A stretch of 64,000 nt of DNA, from the NCBI RefSeq assembly GCF_003024195.1, contig NZ_KZ679045.1, positions 248,001 to 312,000 on the forward strand, in the 5' to 3' direction. Below the pieces are notes generated by a model. The model ran no database searches, was not told where the DNA came from, and saw only the letters and a program-made list of their open reading frames with translations. The position numbers were made by a program, and so were the translations under genes. The stretch comes from Streptomyces dioscori (GTDB lineage: Bacteria > Actinomycetota > Actinomycetes > Streptomycetales > Streptomycetaceae). Below, piece after piece: positions 24,975-35,511 of this stretch (the first letter of the stretch is position 1; every line of letters begins with the position of its first letter).

Positions 24975-25102
24975 CAGCGCCCCGACCCGTCAAGGCCGCG
25001 GCCCGTCAGCGTCCCGACCCGTCAGGGCCGCAGCCCGTCAGCGCCCCGACCCGTCAGGGCCGCAGCCCGTCAGCGCCCCGACCCGTCAGGGCCGCAGCCC
25101 GT
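24975..25102. repeat. 32-base tandem repeat, four copies
   Basis: Units beginning CAGCGCCCCGACCCGTCAGG start at 24975, 25007, 25039 and 25071, with a partial fifth at 25103. The first two copies differ at a few bases; the last two are identical. The array lies between the converging transglycosylase and PucR genes. No gene is visible in 24949-25428; the 3' part (25320-25420) is a low-complexity GCACGC-rich stretch. Confidence 0.85.
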
Positions 25103-25170
25103 CAGAGTCGCGCGGCCCCATCAGGGTCCCGGCCCATCATGGGTCCCGGCCCGACACGGGCGCCCCGTCA

Positions 25171-25189
25171 GGGGCGCGGGGAACTGCGC
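25171..25189 (+). repeat. GC-rich intergenic repeat, single copy
   Basis: One exact plus-strand copy of GGGGCGCGGGGAACTGCGC, followed by the extended GACCAGCCACGACGCACC tail seen at other copies. Confidence 0.8.
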
Positions 25190-25428
25190 GACCAGCCACG
25201 ACGCACCCGCAGCCACACCACCGGCCTCCCAGCGGGGCGCGGGGCCGACACCGGCCCGCCCGGCAAGGCAAAACCCCCGTACGCGAAGGCGGCGACCCCG
25301 ATCCCCGGGCCGCCGCCTCCGCCATGCCCGGCGCACGCCCGGCGCCACGCATGCCCGGCGCCACGCACGCGCCGCGCCGCGCCGCACCACGCATGCCCCG
25401 CGCACGCGCTCCGCGCCCCGCGCCAAAC

Positions 25429-26655
25429 TCAGCCCCAAGCCCCAGCCCGCACCCGCGCCACAGCGCTGCTGAGAAGACGCACACCCCTGGTGGAACCGGG
25501 GTCCACACCGGTCAGAGCCCGCACCCGGCGCAGCCGATAGTCCAGGGTGCGCGGATGGACGTGCAGCACGGCAGAAGCCCGCAGCCGGTTCATGTCGGCG
25601 CGATAGTAGGCGTCCAGCGTCGCCACGAGATCGGGCCCCTCCGCCAGACGCCCGGTGAGGTCGCGTAACCAGTCGTCGAGCTGGGGCAGCTGCACCAGTC
25701 CCATCTCGACGAACACGTCGGCGGCCGTGCAGGCCCGGTCGGGGGAACCGGCGACGGGCGCGGCCCTGCTGACCAGCCGGGCCGTCCGCGCGGTCTCGGC
25801 CAGCGCGGAGACCGCCCCGGTGGCCGTGCCGACCGCGCACGGCAGTCCGACGGCCGCCGCGAAGTCCCGGGCGAGCGCGAGCACGCGGCGGTCCACCGCG
25901 GCCGGGTCGGTGTCGTCGGCCGGGACCAGCGCGACGAACTCCTCCGGCCGCCGCCAGATCATGGGCACCCGATGGCTCAGGAGGAACGGTTCGAGCAGCG
26001 CGCCACGCGCCCCGCTGTCCGGCAGGGTGCCTGACGCCGGGAAGCGGAGCACGGTGACGGCGTAGCGGCCTGGAGTGGGCAGCCCCAGGTTCCGGGTGGC
26101 CTCGGGGGCCGCGGGGTCGTCGGCGAGGAGCAGCTTCGCGCACGCCTGGACCCGCGCCACCGCCGACAGCGCAGGGGAGCGCGAGCGCCCCTTCTCGAAG
26201 GCGAGCGCATAGGCGCCGCGAGCCGTGCCGGCCTGCGCGGAGAACCAGGTGACCATCCGCAGCAGGCCGTCCAAGTCGTGGGTGGCGGGGGCCTCGCCGA
26301 TCTCCCGCAGCATGGAGCCGGTGTGTGGTGTGAGGGCGCTCCGCTGGGACGGTTCGGAGAACCTCTTCGCCCCGCGGTCCTGTCCGATCGTCGAGATGTG
26401 GGAGAGGTCGTCGTCCGAGAGCGGGGATCCCTCCCGGGTGAGGGAGGTGGTGCGGCGGCGGACGGACACCGCGAATTCCATGATCGCGTCGTAGAGTCTC
26501 GCGTCATTGCGCGCGCGGTGGTGTTCGGGGAGTTCCTTCGCGTACATCTCGACTGCGTTCTTGGCGTTCTCCGTGACCCAACTCTTCAGGATCTCCGGGG
26601 TCTCCGGGGTCTCCGGGGTCTCCGGGGTCTCCGGGATTTCGAAATCATCCCGCAC
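25429..26655 (-). CDS. PucR-family transcriptional regulator
   Basis: The GTG follows GGAGGAG by five bases; 408 residues. The N-terminus has a PETPETPETPETPE repeat encoded by 9-base DNA repeats. A central GGDEF-like/CdaR region (LPTPGRYAVTVLRF, EEFVALVPADD) precedes the C-terminal PucR helix-turn-helix: LDAYYRADMNRLRASAVLHVHPRTLDYRLRRV (in two pieces, ending RTLDYRLRRVRALTGVDP). Such proteins are activators responding to small metabolites. It is divergent from a secreted protein gene at 27069, a possible target. Confidence 0.9.
   Translation of the reverse strand: MRDDFEIPETPETPETPETPEILKSWVTENAKNAVEMYAKELPEHHRARNDARLYDAIMEFAVSVRRRTTSLTREGSPLSDDDLSHISTIGQDRGAKRFSEPSQRSALTPHTGSMLREIGEAPATHDLDGLLRMVTWFSAQAGTARGAYALAFEKGRSRSPALSAVARVQACAKLLLADDPAAPEATRNLGLPTPGRYAVTVLRFPASGTLPDSGARGALLEPFLLSHRVPMIWRRPEEFVALVPADDTDPAAVDRRVLALARDFAAAVGLPCAVGTATGAVSALAETARTARLVSRAAPVAGSPDRACTAADVFVEMGLVQLPQLDDWLRDLTGRLAEGPDLVATLDAYYRADMNRLRASAVLHVHPRTLDYRLRRVRALTGVDPGSTRGVRLLSSAVARVRAGAWG
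26590..26641. repeat. 9-base GGGGTCTCC coding repeat
   Basis: Five in-frame 9-base units encode the Pro-Glu-Thr repeats at the N-terminus of the PucR regulator. Because the unit is a multiple of three, copy number can change without a frameshift. Confidence 0.75.
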
Positions 26656-27068
26656 GATCGCTCCTCCGTAGGCTGCGTAGCTCCTGCCGTAACCCTTGCC
26701 GTGACTCCCGGCAGCGGGTCATGCCCATGTCAGCCATGCGCCTCGCCGCCACCCCTGGGCATTCGCAGGAACACGCCTGCCGGATTTCACCCTCGGCGCC
26801 CCGCGTGCGCCCGGGGCACGCCCGGCGTCCCGCAGCCGTCATCCAGGTGAACTCGAAACCCGTACAAATCAGCCCCCTGCGACAGCCCTGTAACGGGCCC
26901 CGCACAGGTACAACTCCCGTTCCGCCCGGCCGGTCGAACCCGGTGCGTCGCACAACTGCGCCGTGGCGGAACCGGTGCCGCCCGGCGCGACTCCTTCAGT
27001 CCCGATCCGCAGCCCCGATCCGCAGCCCCGACCGTTCTCGCTGTCCCGACCGAACCAGGAGTTGACCT

Positions 27069-27881
27069 GTGCCCAGGAAGTCCCTGCCGACGCGGCTCGC
27101 CACCGTCGCCGCGCTCCTGCTCACCGCCGGAGCCCTGTCCGCGCCCACCGTCTCCGCGAACGCCGCGGACGCCGCTCCCGGCGACGCCTACGTGCTGACC
27201 GTGAGCACCGACCCGGCCACCACCGACCACGACCACCGCCGTGTCGACGTCACCGGCACCGTCACGAAGGCGGACGGCACCCCGGCGCCCCACATCCCCG
27301 TCACCGTCGAGGAGGTCGTCCGCTTCACCACCTGGAACCCGTGGGGCGACCCGATCGACCCCACCTACTACGAGCCGCGCGAGCTGGGCAGGCCGGTCAG
27401 CGACGCCGACGGCAGGTTCACGATCCCGGACGTCGCCATCGACCACGTGGGCGCGAGCAGTCTGCTCAACGTCCAGCAGGGGGTGCAGATCACGGCCTTC
27501 TACGACGAGGACGGCGACCTGAACACCCCGCAGGACGGCTACTTCGCCGACACCACCGTGACCACCGACGCCAGGCCCAGCTCCGTCACCTACACGGTCA
27601 ACAGGAAGAGACTGAAGGCAGGCGACATCCTGATCGTCCAGGGCAGGGTCGCCCTCCCCGAAGGAGTCGGGCCCGGCGGCACCGAGGTCTTTCTGCAGAC
27701 CTACTGGGAGAGTCAGTACCGCGTGAAGACGACCACCAGGGCCGACGGCACCTTCATGCTGCTCGCACGAGTCCGCGACTACGACGACACGTTCACACTG
27801 CACTCGGCCCCGAGGGACATGTACGTCTCCGGCACGACCGAGCCCCTCCCCGTCATCAACACCTCACTGCCACGCGCCTAG
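27069..27881 (+). CDS. Secreted Ig-like/carboxypeptidase-regulatory-like protein
   Basis: The GTG with CAGGAG upstream gives 270 residues. A signal peptide (about 1-33, ending SANAADA) is followed by two beta-sandwich-like repeats: RVDVTGTVTKADGTPAPHIPVTVEE with VSDADGRFTIPDV, and ILIVQGRVALPEGVGPGGTEVFLQ with TTRADGTFMLLARV. The paired 'GxxxxADGTP / DxxGxF' pattern is typical of extracellular beta domains. No catalytic residues are evident. The 413-base gap upstream (26656-27068) holds a duplicated CCCGATCCGCAGCCC near 27001 and presumably the divergent promoters. Confidence 0.8.
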   Translation: MPRKSLPTRLATVAALLLTAGALSAPTVSANAADAAPGDAYVLTVSTDPATTDHDHRRVDVTGTVTKADGTPAPHIPVTVEEVVRFTTWNPWGDPIDPTYYEPRELGRPVSDADGRFTIPDVAIDHVGASSLLNVQQGVQITAFYDEDGDLNTPQDGYFADTTVTTDARPSSVTYTVNRKRLKAGDILIVQGRVALPEGVGPGGTEVFLQTYWESQYRVKTTTRADGTFMLLARVRDYDDTFTLHSAPRDMYVSGTTEPLPVINTSLPRA

Positions 27882-28396
27882 GCCGGATTCGAGACCTGGC
27901 CGCCGGTCCGTGGGTCACCCTCGCCCGGGCGGGGGTGACCCACCCATGTCCCGTCGCGCATGACGACCCTGCCGCGCAGTTCCGGCTCGCCGCGCCAGGC
28001 GCGCACGGTCCTCGGCACCACACGTACGTACACGAAGGGCCCCTCCTCGGCGCGCGGGTCCCAGCCGAACTTGCCGGCGAACCCCTCCGCGGCGTCCGGG
28101 GGCACCCGCTCGCCGGGGAAGCACTCGGCCTCGCCCTGGAGCAGCACCACGTCGAAGGTGTCCGGCAGGGCGAGGCGCACGCGCGGCTCCGCACTCACGT
28201 TCCGGGCGGTCACGGAGGTCGCGCCGGTGCACATCCAGACCGCTCGCCCGTCCCACCAGAACCACAGGGGCACCTGGTGCGGCCCGCGCTCCGGATGAGC
28301 CGTCGACACCCAGACGTCCCGTTCCGTACGGAGGCGTTCCAGCGTGTCGCGCGTGCGCTCCGGCGTCCGGCGAGGCTCCGTTCCCATGATCCGCAT
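27878..28396 (-). CDS. PPOX-class (flavin-split-barrel) FMN/F420-binding protein
   Basis: The 172-residue frame starts at ATG 28396 (or 28387). It has the split-barrel pattern of pyridoxamine-phosphate-oxidase-like proteins: RTERDVWVSTAHPERGPHQVPLWFWWDGRAVWMCTG, VRLALPDTFDVVLLQGEAECFP and FVYVRVVPRTVRAW. Such proteins bind FMN, F420 or heme in the cytoplasm. The stop overlaps the convergent secreted-protein gene by four bases. Substrate unknown. Confidence 0.85.
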   Translation of the reverse strand: MRIMGTEPRRTPERTRDTLERLRTERDVWVSTAHPERGPHQVPLWFWWDGRAVWMCTGATSVTARNVSAEPRVRLALPDTFDVVLLQGEAECFPGERVPPDAAEGFAGKFGWDPRAEEGPFVYVRVVPRTVRAWRGEPELRGRVVMRDGTWVGHPRPGEGDPRTGGQVSNPA

Positions 28397-28488
28397 GGCT
28401 GCCGACCCTAACCAAGGGGGCCCGCGGTCCGCATGAGGCGCGGGACCTGGTCCCAGCGACCGACGCTCCCTCCGCTCCGAGCCCCCGC

Positions 28489-29903
<1,415 letters not shown>

Positions 29904-29940
29904 ACCTTCACGGCAATTCCCGGTGCTGATGGACCGTCAG

Positions 29941-29999
29941 TTCTTGACCGCCGTACGACCTGGACTCCACGACCTGGACTTCACGACCTGGAGTTGCCG
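29941..29999 (+). repeat. Short direct repeats in P450 leader
   Basis: Imperfect direct repeats of CGACCTGGACT.CA occur three times just before the P450 start (…CGACCTGGACTCCA, CGACCTGGACTTCA, CGACCTGGAGTTG). The last copy supplies the GGAG ribosome site. Confidence 0.5.
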
Positions 30000-31244
30000 A
30001 TGCCCTGTCCAGCGCTGCCCGACGGGTTCGATTTCACCGACCCCGATCTGCTGCACCACCGCGTACCCCTCCCGGAGTTCGCCGAGCTGCGCCAGGCCGA
30101 GCCGGTCCGCTGGATCCCCCAGCCGGCCAACGTCGCCGGCTTCCAGGACGAGGGCTACTGGGCCGTGACCCGGCACGCCGACGTCAAGTACGTCTCCACG
30201 CACCCGGAGCTGTTCTCCTCCACCCTCAACACCGCGATCATCCGCTTCGGCCCGCACATGGAGCGGGACGCGATCGACGCCCAGCGGCTGATCCTGCTCA
30301 ACATGGACCCGCCCGAGCACACCCGGGTCCGCCAGATCGTCCAGCGCGGCTTCACCCCGCGCGCCATCCGCGCCCTGGAGCAGAACCTGCACGACCGCGC
30401 GACCCGGATCGTCGAGACCGCCCTCGCGAGCGCCGGCCCCGGCGGCTCCTTCGACTTCGTCACCCAGGTCGCCAGCGAACTGCCCCTGCAGGCGATCGCG
30501 GAACTCATCGGCATCCCGCAGGACGACCGCGCCAAGATCTTCGACTGGTCCAACAAGATGATCGCGTACGACGACCCGGAGTACGCGATCACCGAGGAGA
30601 TCGGCCAGGAGGCCGCCACCGAGATCCTCGCCTACGCGATGAACATGTCGGCCGACCGCAAGCAGTGCCCCGCCAAGGACATCGTCACCACGCTGGTGGC
30701 CGCCGAGGACGAGGGCAACCTCGCCTCCGACGAGTTCGGCTTCTTCGTACTGATGCTGGCCGTCGCGGGCAACGAGACGACCCGCAACGCCATCACGCAC
30801 GGCATGCACGCCTTCCTCACCCACCCCGACCAGTGGGACCTCTACAAGCGGAAGCGCCCGGCGACCGCCGCGGAGGAGATCGTCCGCTGGGCCACGCCCA
30901 TCGTCGCCTTCCAGCGCACCGCGACCCAGGACACCGAACTGGGCGGCAAGCAGATCAGGAAGGGCGACCGCGTCGGCCTCTTCTACTCGTCCGCCAACAA
31001 CGACCCGGAGGTCTTCGACACACCGGAGGTCTTCGACGTCGACCGCGACCCGAACCCGCATCTCGGCTTCGGGGGCGGCGGCCCGCACTTCTGCCTCGGC
31101 AAGTCCCTGGCCACCCTGGAGATCGACCTCATCTTCAACGCGATCGCCGACGCGATGCCCGGGGTGCACCTGGCGGGCGACCCGCGCCGGCTGCGCTCGG
31201 CCTGGATCAACGGAGTGAAGGAACTCCAGGTCGGCGTCGACTGA
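30000..31244 (+). CDS. Cytochrome P450, CYP125-like steroid C26/C27 monooxygenase
   Basis: The 414-residue protein has the I-helix AVAGNETTRNAITHGM (about 252-267), the ExxR motif in EEIVRWATPIVAFQRTA, and the heme loop GFGGGGPHFCLGKSLA with Cys365. N-terminal GFDFTDPDLLHHRVPLPEFAELR, NMDPPEHTRVRQIVQRGFTPRA and ELPLQAIAELIGIPQDDR are close to mycobacterial CYP125A1, which oxidises the terminal carbon of the cholesterol side chain. Electrons probably come from a small ferredoxin such as that at 11214-11447. The KstR-like box and divergent FadA5-like thiolase support a steroid or lipid role; the natural substrate is unknown. Confidence 0.93.
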   Translation: MPCPALPDGFDFTDPDLLHHRVPLPEFAELRQAEPVRWIPQPANVAGFQDEGYWAVTRHADVKYVSTHPELFSSTLNTAIIRFGPHMERDAIDAQRLILLNMDPPEHTRVRQIVQRGFTPRAIRALEQNLHDRATRIVETALASAGPGGSFDFVTQVASELPLQAIAELIGIPQDDRAKIFDWSNKMIAYDDPEYAITEEIGQEAATEILAYAMNMSADRKQCPAKDIVTTLVAAEDEGNLASDEFGFFVLMLAVAGNETTRNAITHGMHAFLTHPDQWDLYKRKRPATAAEEIVRWATPIVAFQRTATQDTELGGKQIRKGDRVGLFYSSANNDPEVFDTPEVFDVDRDPNPHLGFGGGGPHFCLGKSLATLEIDLIFNAIADAMPGVHLAGDPRRLRSAWINGVKELQVGVD

Positions 31245-31396
31245 GGAGTGCCGGCCGAAGAATCCCGCCGAGCCGACCGAGCTGAACCGATCGAGCTGAG
31301 CCGATCATTCCGGACCGGACCCGACCCGACCTCCCCCCGATCGGCGAACATTTCGGGACTCGGTGAACGATTTCGATCCGCCGAGCGTCTTCACAG

Positions 31397-33094
31397 GTGG
31401 CACAGCCAACCCACACCTTCGAAGACTTCGAACGGAAACGCCGAGCCGTGGTCCCAGCCGAACTGTCCCCCGTCCGACAGGAGGGCGCACGGGCCGCCCG
31501 GAAGCGGGGCCTCCGACCGGTTTGGGGGCCGGTGTGGACACGCCACCGCGTGCCGCTCCTCGCCACCCTCCCGACCGTCCCGCTGTACGTGGTGTGGTGG
31601 CTGTTCCTGGCCACCGGCGGCGGCGATCTGGCCGCGCAGGAGGCCTGGGCCGACTTCGCGTCCCGGCACGGCGGCTCGGCGTACAGCCTGTTCTGGTACG
31701 GCGGGATGCACACCGCCAACTACAGCCTGATCTCGCCGTATCTGATGGCCGCCTTCGGTGTCCGGACGGTCACCGTGGCGGCCGGGCTGCTGGCCGCCTG
31801 GCTGGCCGCGGCCCTCATCGTCCGTACGGGGATCCGCCGCCCCCTGGGCCCGGCGCTGCTCGCGTCGCTGGCCCTGTGGTGCAACGTGGCGTCGGGGCGT
31901 ACGACGTTCGCGCTCGGCGTCGCCCTCGGACTCGCCGCCTGTGTGCTGCTGACCCGGGAGCGGCGCCTGCCGCTGGCGTGGGCGTACGCGGCGCTCGCGA
32001 CCATGGCCAGCCCGGTCGCGGGCCTGTTCCTGGTCGTCGCGGGGGCCGGTCACGCCCTCGTACGGGACCGGGCGCGGGCCGCCGCGCTGATCGCACCGCC
32101 TGTTTTGGTGGTCGGCGCGACGACCCTGCTCTTCCCGTTCACCGGCGAGCAGCTGATGCCCGCCTCCCGGATCTGGCCGCCGGTCCTGATCGGTCTCGTC
32201 GTGCTGACGCTGGCCCCGCGCGGCTGGCGGGTCCTGCGCTGGGGCGCGGTCGTGTACGCGGCGGGGACGGTCCTCACCTACCTGGTGCCCTCGCCGGTCG
32301 GCACGAACGTGGAGCGGCTGGCGGAGCTGTTCGCCCCGGCGGCGCTGCTGGCCGCGCTGCTCGCGGTGCCGCGGTCGGGGCCGACCCAGGGCCGGCGGCG
32401 TGTCGCGCTGACCATGGCGCTGGTGTTCTCCGTGGGCTGGGTCGGCAAGAAGACCGTCGACGATCTGGCGGTGTCGACCGTGGTGCCCGCCTGGGCCCAT
32501 GACACCACCAGCGTCGTGGAGGCCCTGGACCGGCTCGGTGCGGACCGTACGCGCGTCGAGGTGGTCCCGGCCCGCAATCACCGCGAGGCCACCGCACTGG
32601 CCCCGCACGTGAACCTGGCCCGCGGCTGGAACCGGCAGCTGGACATGGAGCGGGGCCGGCTCTTCTACGACGGGACGTTCTCGGAGAAGACGTACCGGGC
32701 CTGGCTCGACCGGTGGGCCGTCGGCTTCGTGGTGCTGCCCTCGGGGAAGCCGGACGGCTTCGCGGAGGACGAGGCGCGCCTGGTCAGGAACGGCACGCCG
32801 TGGCTGGAGCCGGTGTGGCGCGACCCGAACTGGCGGGTCTACCGCGTGCGCGGGGCGGTACCGCTGGTGTCGGCGCCCGCCTCGGTCGTGCGGGCCGACA
32901 GCGCGGCGGTCGTGGTGCGGGTCCCGCGCCCCGGCCCGGTGACCGTGCGTGTCGCGTTCTCGCCCTGGCTGTGGGCCGAGGGGGGCTGCCTCGAAAAGGA
33001 GGGCGAGTTCACACGGCTGACGGTGACCGAGCCGGGCGAGTACCGGATCAGCTCGGGGTACGGCCCTTCGCCGGGCCCGGCCCCGCGGTGCTGA
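31397..33094 (+). CDS. Polytopic membrane protein with extracellular C-terminal domain (GT-C-like)
   Basis: The 565-residue protein has about nine to ten membrane helices up to residue 345 and a soluble C-terminal domain (about 370-560) with conserved-looking NLARGWNRQLDMERGRLFYDG. GT-C glycosyltransferase-like proteins have this shape, and a GT87-PAP2 gene converges on it, but I see no diagnostic catalytic motif. GTG 31397 has a weak ribosome site; GTG 31448 (VVPAELSPV) is a reasonable alternative. Function remains open. Confidence 0.75.
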   Translation: MAQPTHTFEDFERKRRAVVPAELSPVRQEGARAARKRGLRPVWGPVWTRHRVPLLATLPTVPLYVVWWLFLATGGGDLAAQEAWADFASRHGGSAYSLFWYGGMHTANYSLISPYLMAAFGVRTVTVAAGLLAAWLAAALIVRTGIRRPLGPALLASLALWCNVASGRTTFALGVALGLAACVLLTRERRLPLAWAYAALATMASPVAGLFLVVAGAGHALVRDRARAAALIAPPVLVVGATTLLFPFTGEQLMPASRIWPPVLIGLVVLTLAPRGWRVLRWGAVVYAAGTVLTYLVPSPVGTNVERLAELFAPAALLAALLAVPRSGPTQGRRRVALTMALVFSVGWVGKKTVDDLAVSTVVPAWAHDTTSVVEALDRLGADRTRVEVVPARNHREATALAPHVNLARGWNRQLDMERGRLFYDGTFSEKTYRAWLDRWAVGFVVLPSGKPDGFAEDEARLVRNGTPWLEPVWRDPNWRVYRVRGAVPLVSAPASVVRADSAAVVVRVPRPGPVTVRVAFSPWLWAEGGCLEKEGEFTRLTVTEPGEYRISSGYGPSPGPAPRC

Positions 33095-35234
33095 CCGCCT
33101 CCGCGTCCCCGCCTTTCGCGCCCTTCTCCGCGTCCCCGCCTTCCTCGTCCTTCTCCGCGTTCGCGGCTTCCCCGGAGGAGACTGTCGCGGTCTTCGTGAG
33201 TGTGTGCGGCCGGGGCCTCGGCCCCTGGAGCAGGTAGGTCAGCCCGAAGCCGGCGCCGACGACGGCCGCGCCGCCCACCGCGTCCAGCACCCAGTGGTTG
33301 CCGGTCGCCACGATCGCGGAGACCGTGAACAGCGGGTGCAGCAGACCGAGGGCCTTCATCCACCACTTGGGGGCGATGATCGCGATGACGAGCCCGCACC
33401 ACAGGGACCAGCCGAAGTGCAGCGAGGGCATCGCCGCGTACTGGTTGGTGAGGGCGGTCAGCGTCCCGTAGTCGGGCTGGGAGAAGTCCTGCACGCCGTG
33501 CACGGTGTCGATGAACCCGAGGCCCGGCATCAGCCGCGGCGGAGCCAGCGGGTAGAGCCAGAAGCCGACGAGCGCGAACAGCGTGGCGAAGCCGAGCGCC
33601 GAGCGGGCCCAGCGGTACTCGGCGGGCCTGCGGGCGTACAGGACACCGAGCACGGTCAGCGGGACGACGAAGTGGAACGACGTGTAGTAGAAGTTGAAGA
33701 AGTCCTCAAGCCAGCCGATCCCCACGACCGCGTGGTTGACCCAGTGCTCGATGTCGATGAAGAGGAACTTCTCGATCGAGTGGATCTGCTCGCCGTGCTG
33801 TTCGGCGGTGGCCCGGCCCCCGGTGTTGGTACCACCGGTCGCCGCCAGCCTGACCTGCTGGTACGCGGAGTAGCCGACGCGGATCAGGAGCAGTTCGAGG
33901 AGCAGATTCGGCCGGGTGAGGACCCGGCGCAGGAAAGGCAGCAGGGGGACGCGCTTCCAACGGGTGGGCACCGGCCGCGCGTACTCGGTCGGGACCGGTG
34001 AGCGGTAGTACTCCGACGTACGGGACAGAAACGGAACCACGGTCGCGGCGGCGAGGGCGGCGAGCAGGACGACGTTGTCGCGCAGCGGGTAGAGCGACTC
34101 CATGTTCGGCAGCATCATCTTGGCGGGCAGGGTCATCACCAGGATGACGGCGACCGGCCACACGTACCGGTCGCCCGCCTTCTTGCCGACGCGGCCGACC
34201 AGTGCGAGCAGTACCCACAGCAGCTGGTGCTGCCAGGTGGTCGGCGCGACGGCCACGGCGACGCAGCCGGTGACCGCGACGGCGAGCAGCAGCTGCCCGT
34301 CGCGGGCGTAGCGCACGGCGCGGCGCAGACCGAGGACGGCGACGGCGGTGCCGAGCACCAGGAAGAGCCCGATCTCCAGCGGCCCCTCGACGCCGAGCCG
34401 CAGCAGCGCGCCGTGCAGCGACTGGTTGGCGAGATCGTCGGCGGGCCGCCCGAGCCCGACCCCGGCCAGGTGATGCACCCAGTACGTGTACGAGTCGTGC
34501 GGCATCGCCGCCCACGCGAGGGCGGTGAGCGCGGCGAAGGTGAGCGCGGAGGAGACGGCGGCCCGGCGGCGGCCGGTGAACCACAGGAGCGGCGCGAACA
34601 GCAGGACGGTGGGCTGCAGGGCGGCGGCGAGGCCGATCAGTACCCCGCTCGCCCGTTCCCCGCGCACGGCGAAGCAGGCGAGGAGCACGAGGAGGACCGG
34701 GATGATGCTGGTCTGGCCGAGGTACAGGGTGTTGCGCACGGGCAGCGACAGCATCAGCAGGCTGATCGCGACGGGGGCGGCCAGCAACGCCGTACGGCGG
34801 CTCACGGGGTGTGGCAGGGCGCGGGCGGCGACGAGACCGAGGGCGACCACCAGCAGCAGGGTGCCGAAGGTCCAGCCCCAGCCGAGGGCCTGCTCGGCCG
34901 CCTTGGTGAGAGGCTTGAGGACCAGTCCGCCGAAGGGTGTGCCCGTGAAGCGCGTCGAGTCGTACAGCGAACCGTTCACATGCAGCACGCCGTCGGGCCC
35001 GACCCAGGTCTCCAGATCCGTCAGGCGCTCACCCCTCGGCGTACTCAGGACGACGGCGACCTGTCGTACAGCCAGGACTGCGGCGATCAGCCACAGGCCC
35101 GCGCGGACCAGGCCCAGCCGCGCTCTGGCCGCCTCGGGCGCCGTCGCCCCGAAGGGATCACCTGGTCGTCCGCCGTGCTCCACATTTGCCACGTGCCGTC
35201 GGCCCTCCCGCCCCGTTCGTCCTCTACGCCCCAT
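33048..35234 (-). CDS. GT87 (DUF2029) glycosyltransferase fused to PAP2 phosphatase/transferase
   Basis: From ATG 35234 the protein is 728 residues (GTG 35195 is an alternative). Residues about 30-400 are a polytopic GT87 domain, like polyprenol-phosphate-mannose-dependent mannosyltransferases. Residues about 430-690 are a PAP2 domain of the inositol-phosphoceramide-synthase type, with catalytic AAMPSLHFGWSLWCG and ATGNHWVLDAVGG. The fusion couples glycosylation and phospho-alcohol transfer or lipid phosphatase chemistry in the membrane. The C-terminus is a charged EKDEEGGDAEKG tail. Its last 47 bases overlap the convergent gene's end. Confidence 0.88.
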   Translation of the reverse strand: MGRRGRTGREGRRHVANVEHGGRPGDPFGATAPEAARARLGLVRAGLWLIAAVLAVRQVAVVLSTPRGERLTDLETWVGPDGVLHVNGSLYDSTRFTGTPFGGLVLKPLTKAAEQALGWGWTFGTLLLVVALGLVAARALPHPVSRRTALLAAPVAISLLMLSLPVRNTLYLGQTSIIPVLLVLLACFAVRGERASGVLIGLAAALQPTVLLFAPLLWFTGRRRAAVSSALTFAALTALAWAAMPHDSYTYWVHHLAGVGLGRPADDLANQSLHGALLRLGVEGPLEIGLFLVLGTAVAVLGLRRAVRYARDGQLLLAVAVTGCVAVAVAPTTWQHQLLWVLLALVGRVGKKAGDRYVWPVAVILVMTLPAKMMLPNMESLYPLRDNVVLLAALAAATVVPFLSRTSEYYRSPVPTEYARPVPTRWKRVPLLPFLRRVLTRPNLLLELLLIRVGYSAYQQVRLAATGGTNTGGRATAEQHGEQIHSIEKFLFIDIEHWVNHAVVGIGWLEDFFNFYYTSFHFVVPLTVLGVLYARRPAEYRWARSALGFATLFALVGFWLYPLAPPRLMPGLGFIDTVHGVQDFSQPDYGTLTALTNQYAAMPSLHFGWSLWCGLVIAIIAPKWWMKALGLLHPLFTVSAIVATGNHWVLDAVGGAAVVGAGFGLTYLLQGPRPRPHTLTKTATVSSGEAANAEKDEEGGDAEKGAKGGDAEAVSTAGPGPAKGRTPS

Positions 35235-35470
35235 GAGCCCCAAGAGTCCCGGGGGTCCCGTGCGTCTGTTTCCTGTTCGAACCCTAAGAGGCTCGCACCA
35301 CCCCCGATGTGAGACGCGGGCAACCCCCTCTTCACCTGACGTCCTCCATTCTTTTGTCCCGATGGAGGTGTTGTAAGGCCGAAGAGCGTGCCCGTCACGT
35401 CGCCACGCGAGGCCGTGACGGGAATACAACCACCCGACTTGCCGGGAACCGGCTATATTCGGCTACGGAA

Positions 35471-35491
35471 CTAGTTAGCACGTCTAACTAG
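35471..35491. promoter_or_regulatory. Perfect inverted repeat CTAGTTAG-N5-CTAACTAG
   Basis: Eight-base arms with a CACGT spacer lie 21-41 bases upstream of the O-methyltransferase ATG, in an unusually A+T-rich stretch. This is a strong candidate operator for a MarR- or TetR-type repressor. It overlaps a weaker KstR-like core (AACTAGTT, 35469-35476). No regulator gene is adjacent. Confidence 0.6.
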
Positions 35492-35511
35492 ATGAACGAA
35501 AGGTTTGCCGC

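Noticed and set aside
24975-25102. CRISPR array
   Set aside because: Repeats are directly adjacent with no unique spacers and no cas genes.
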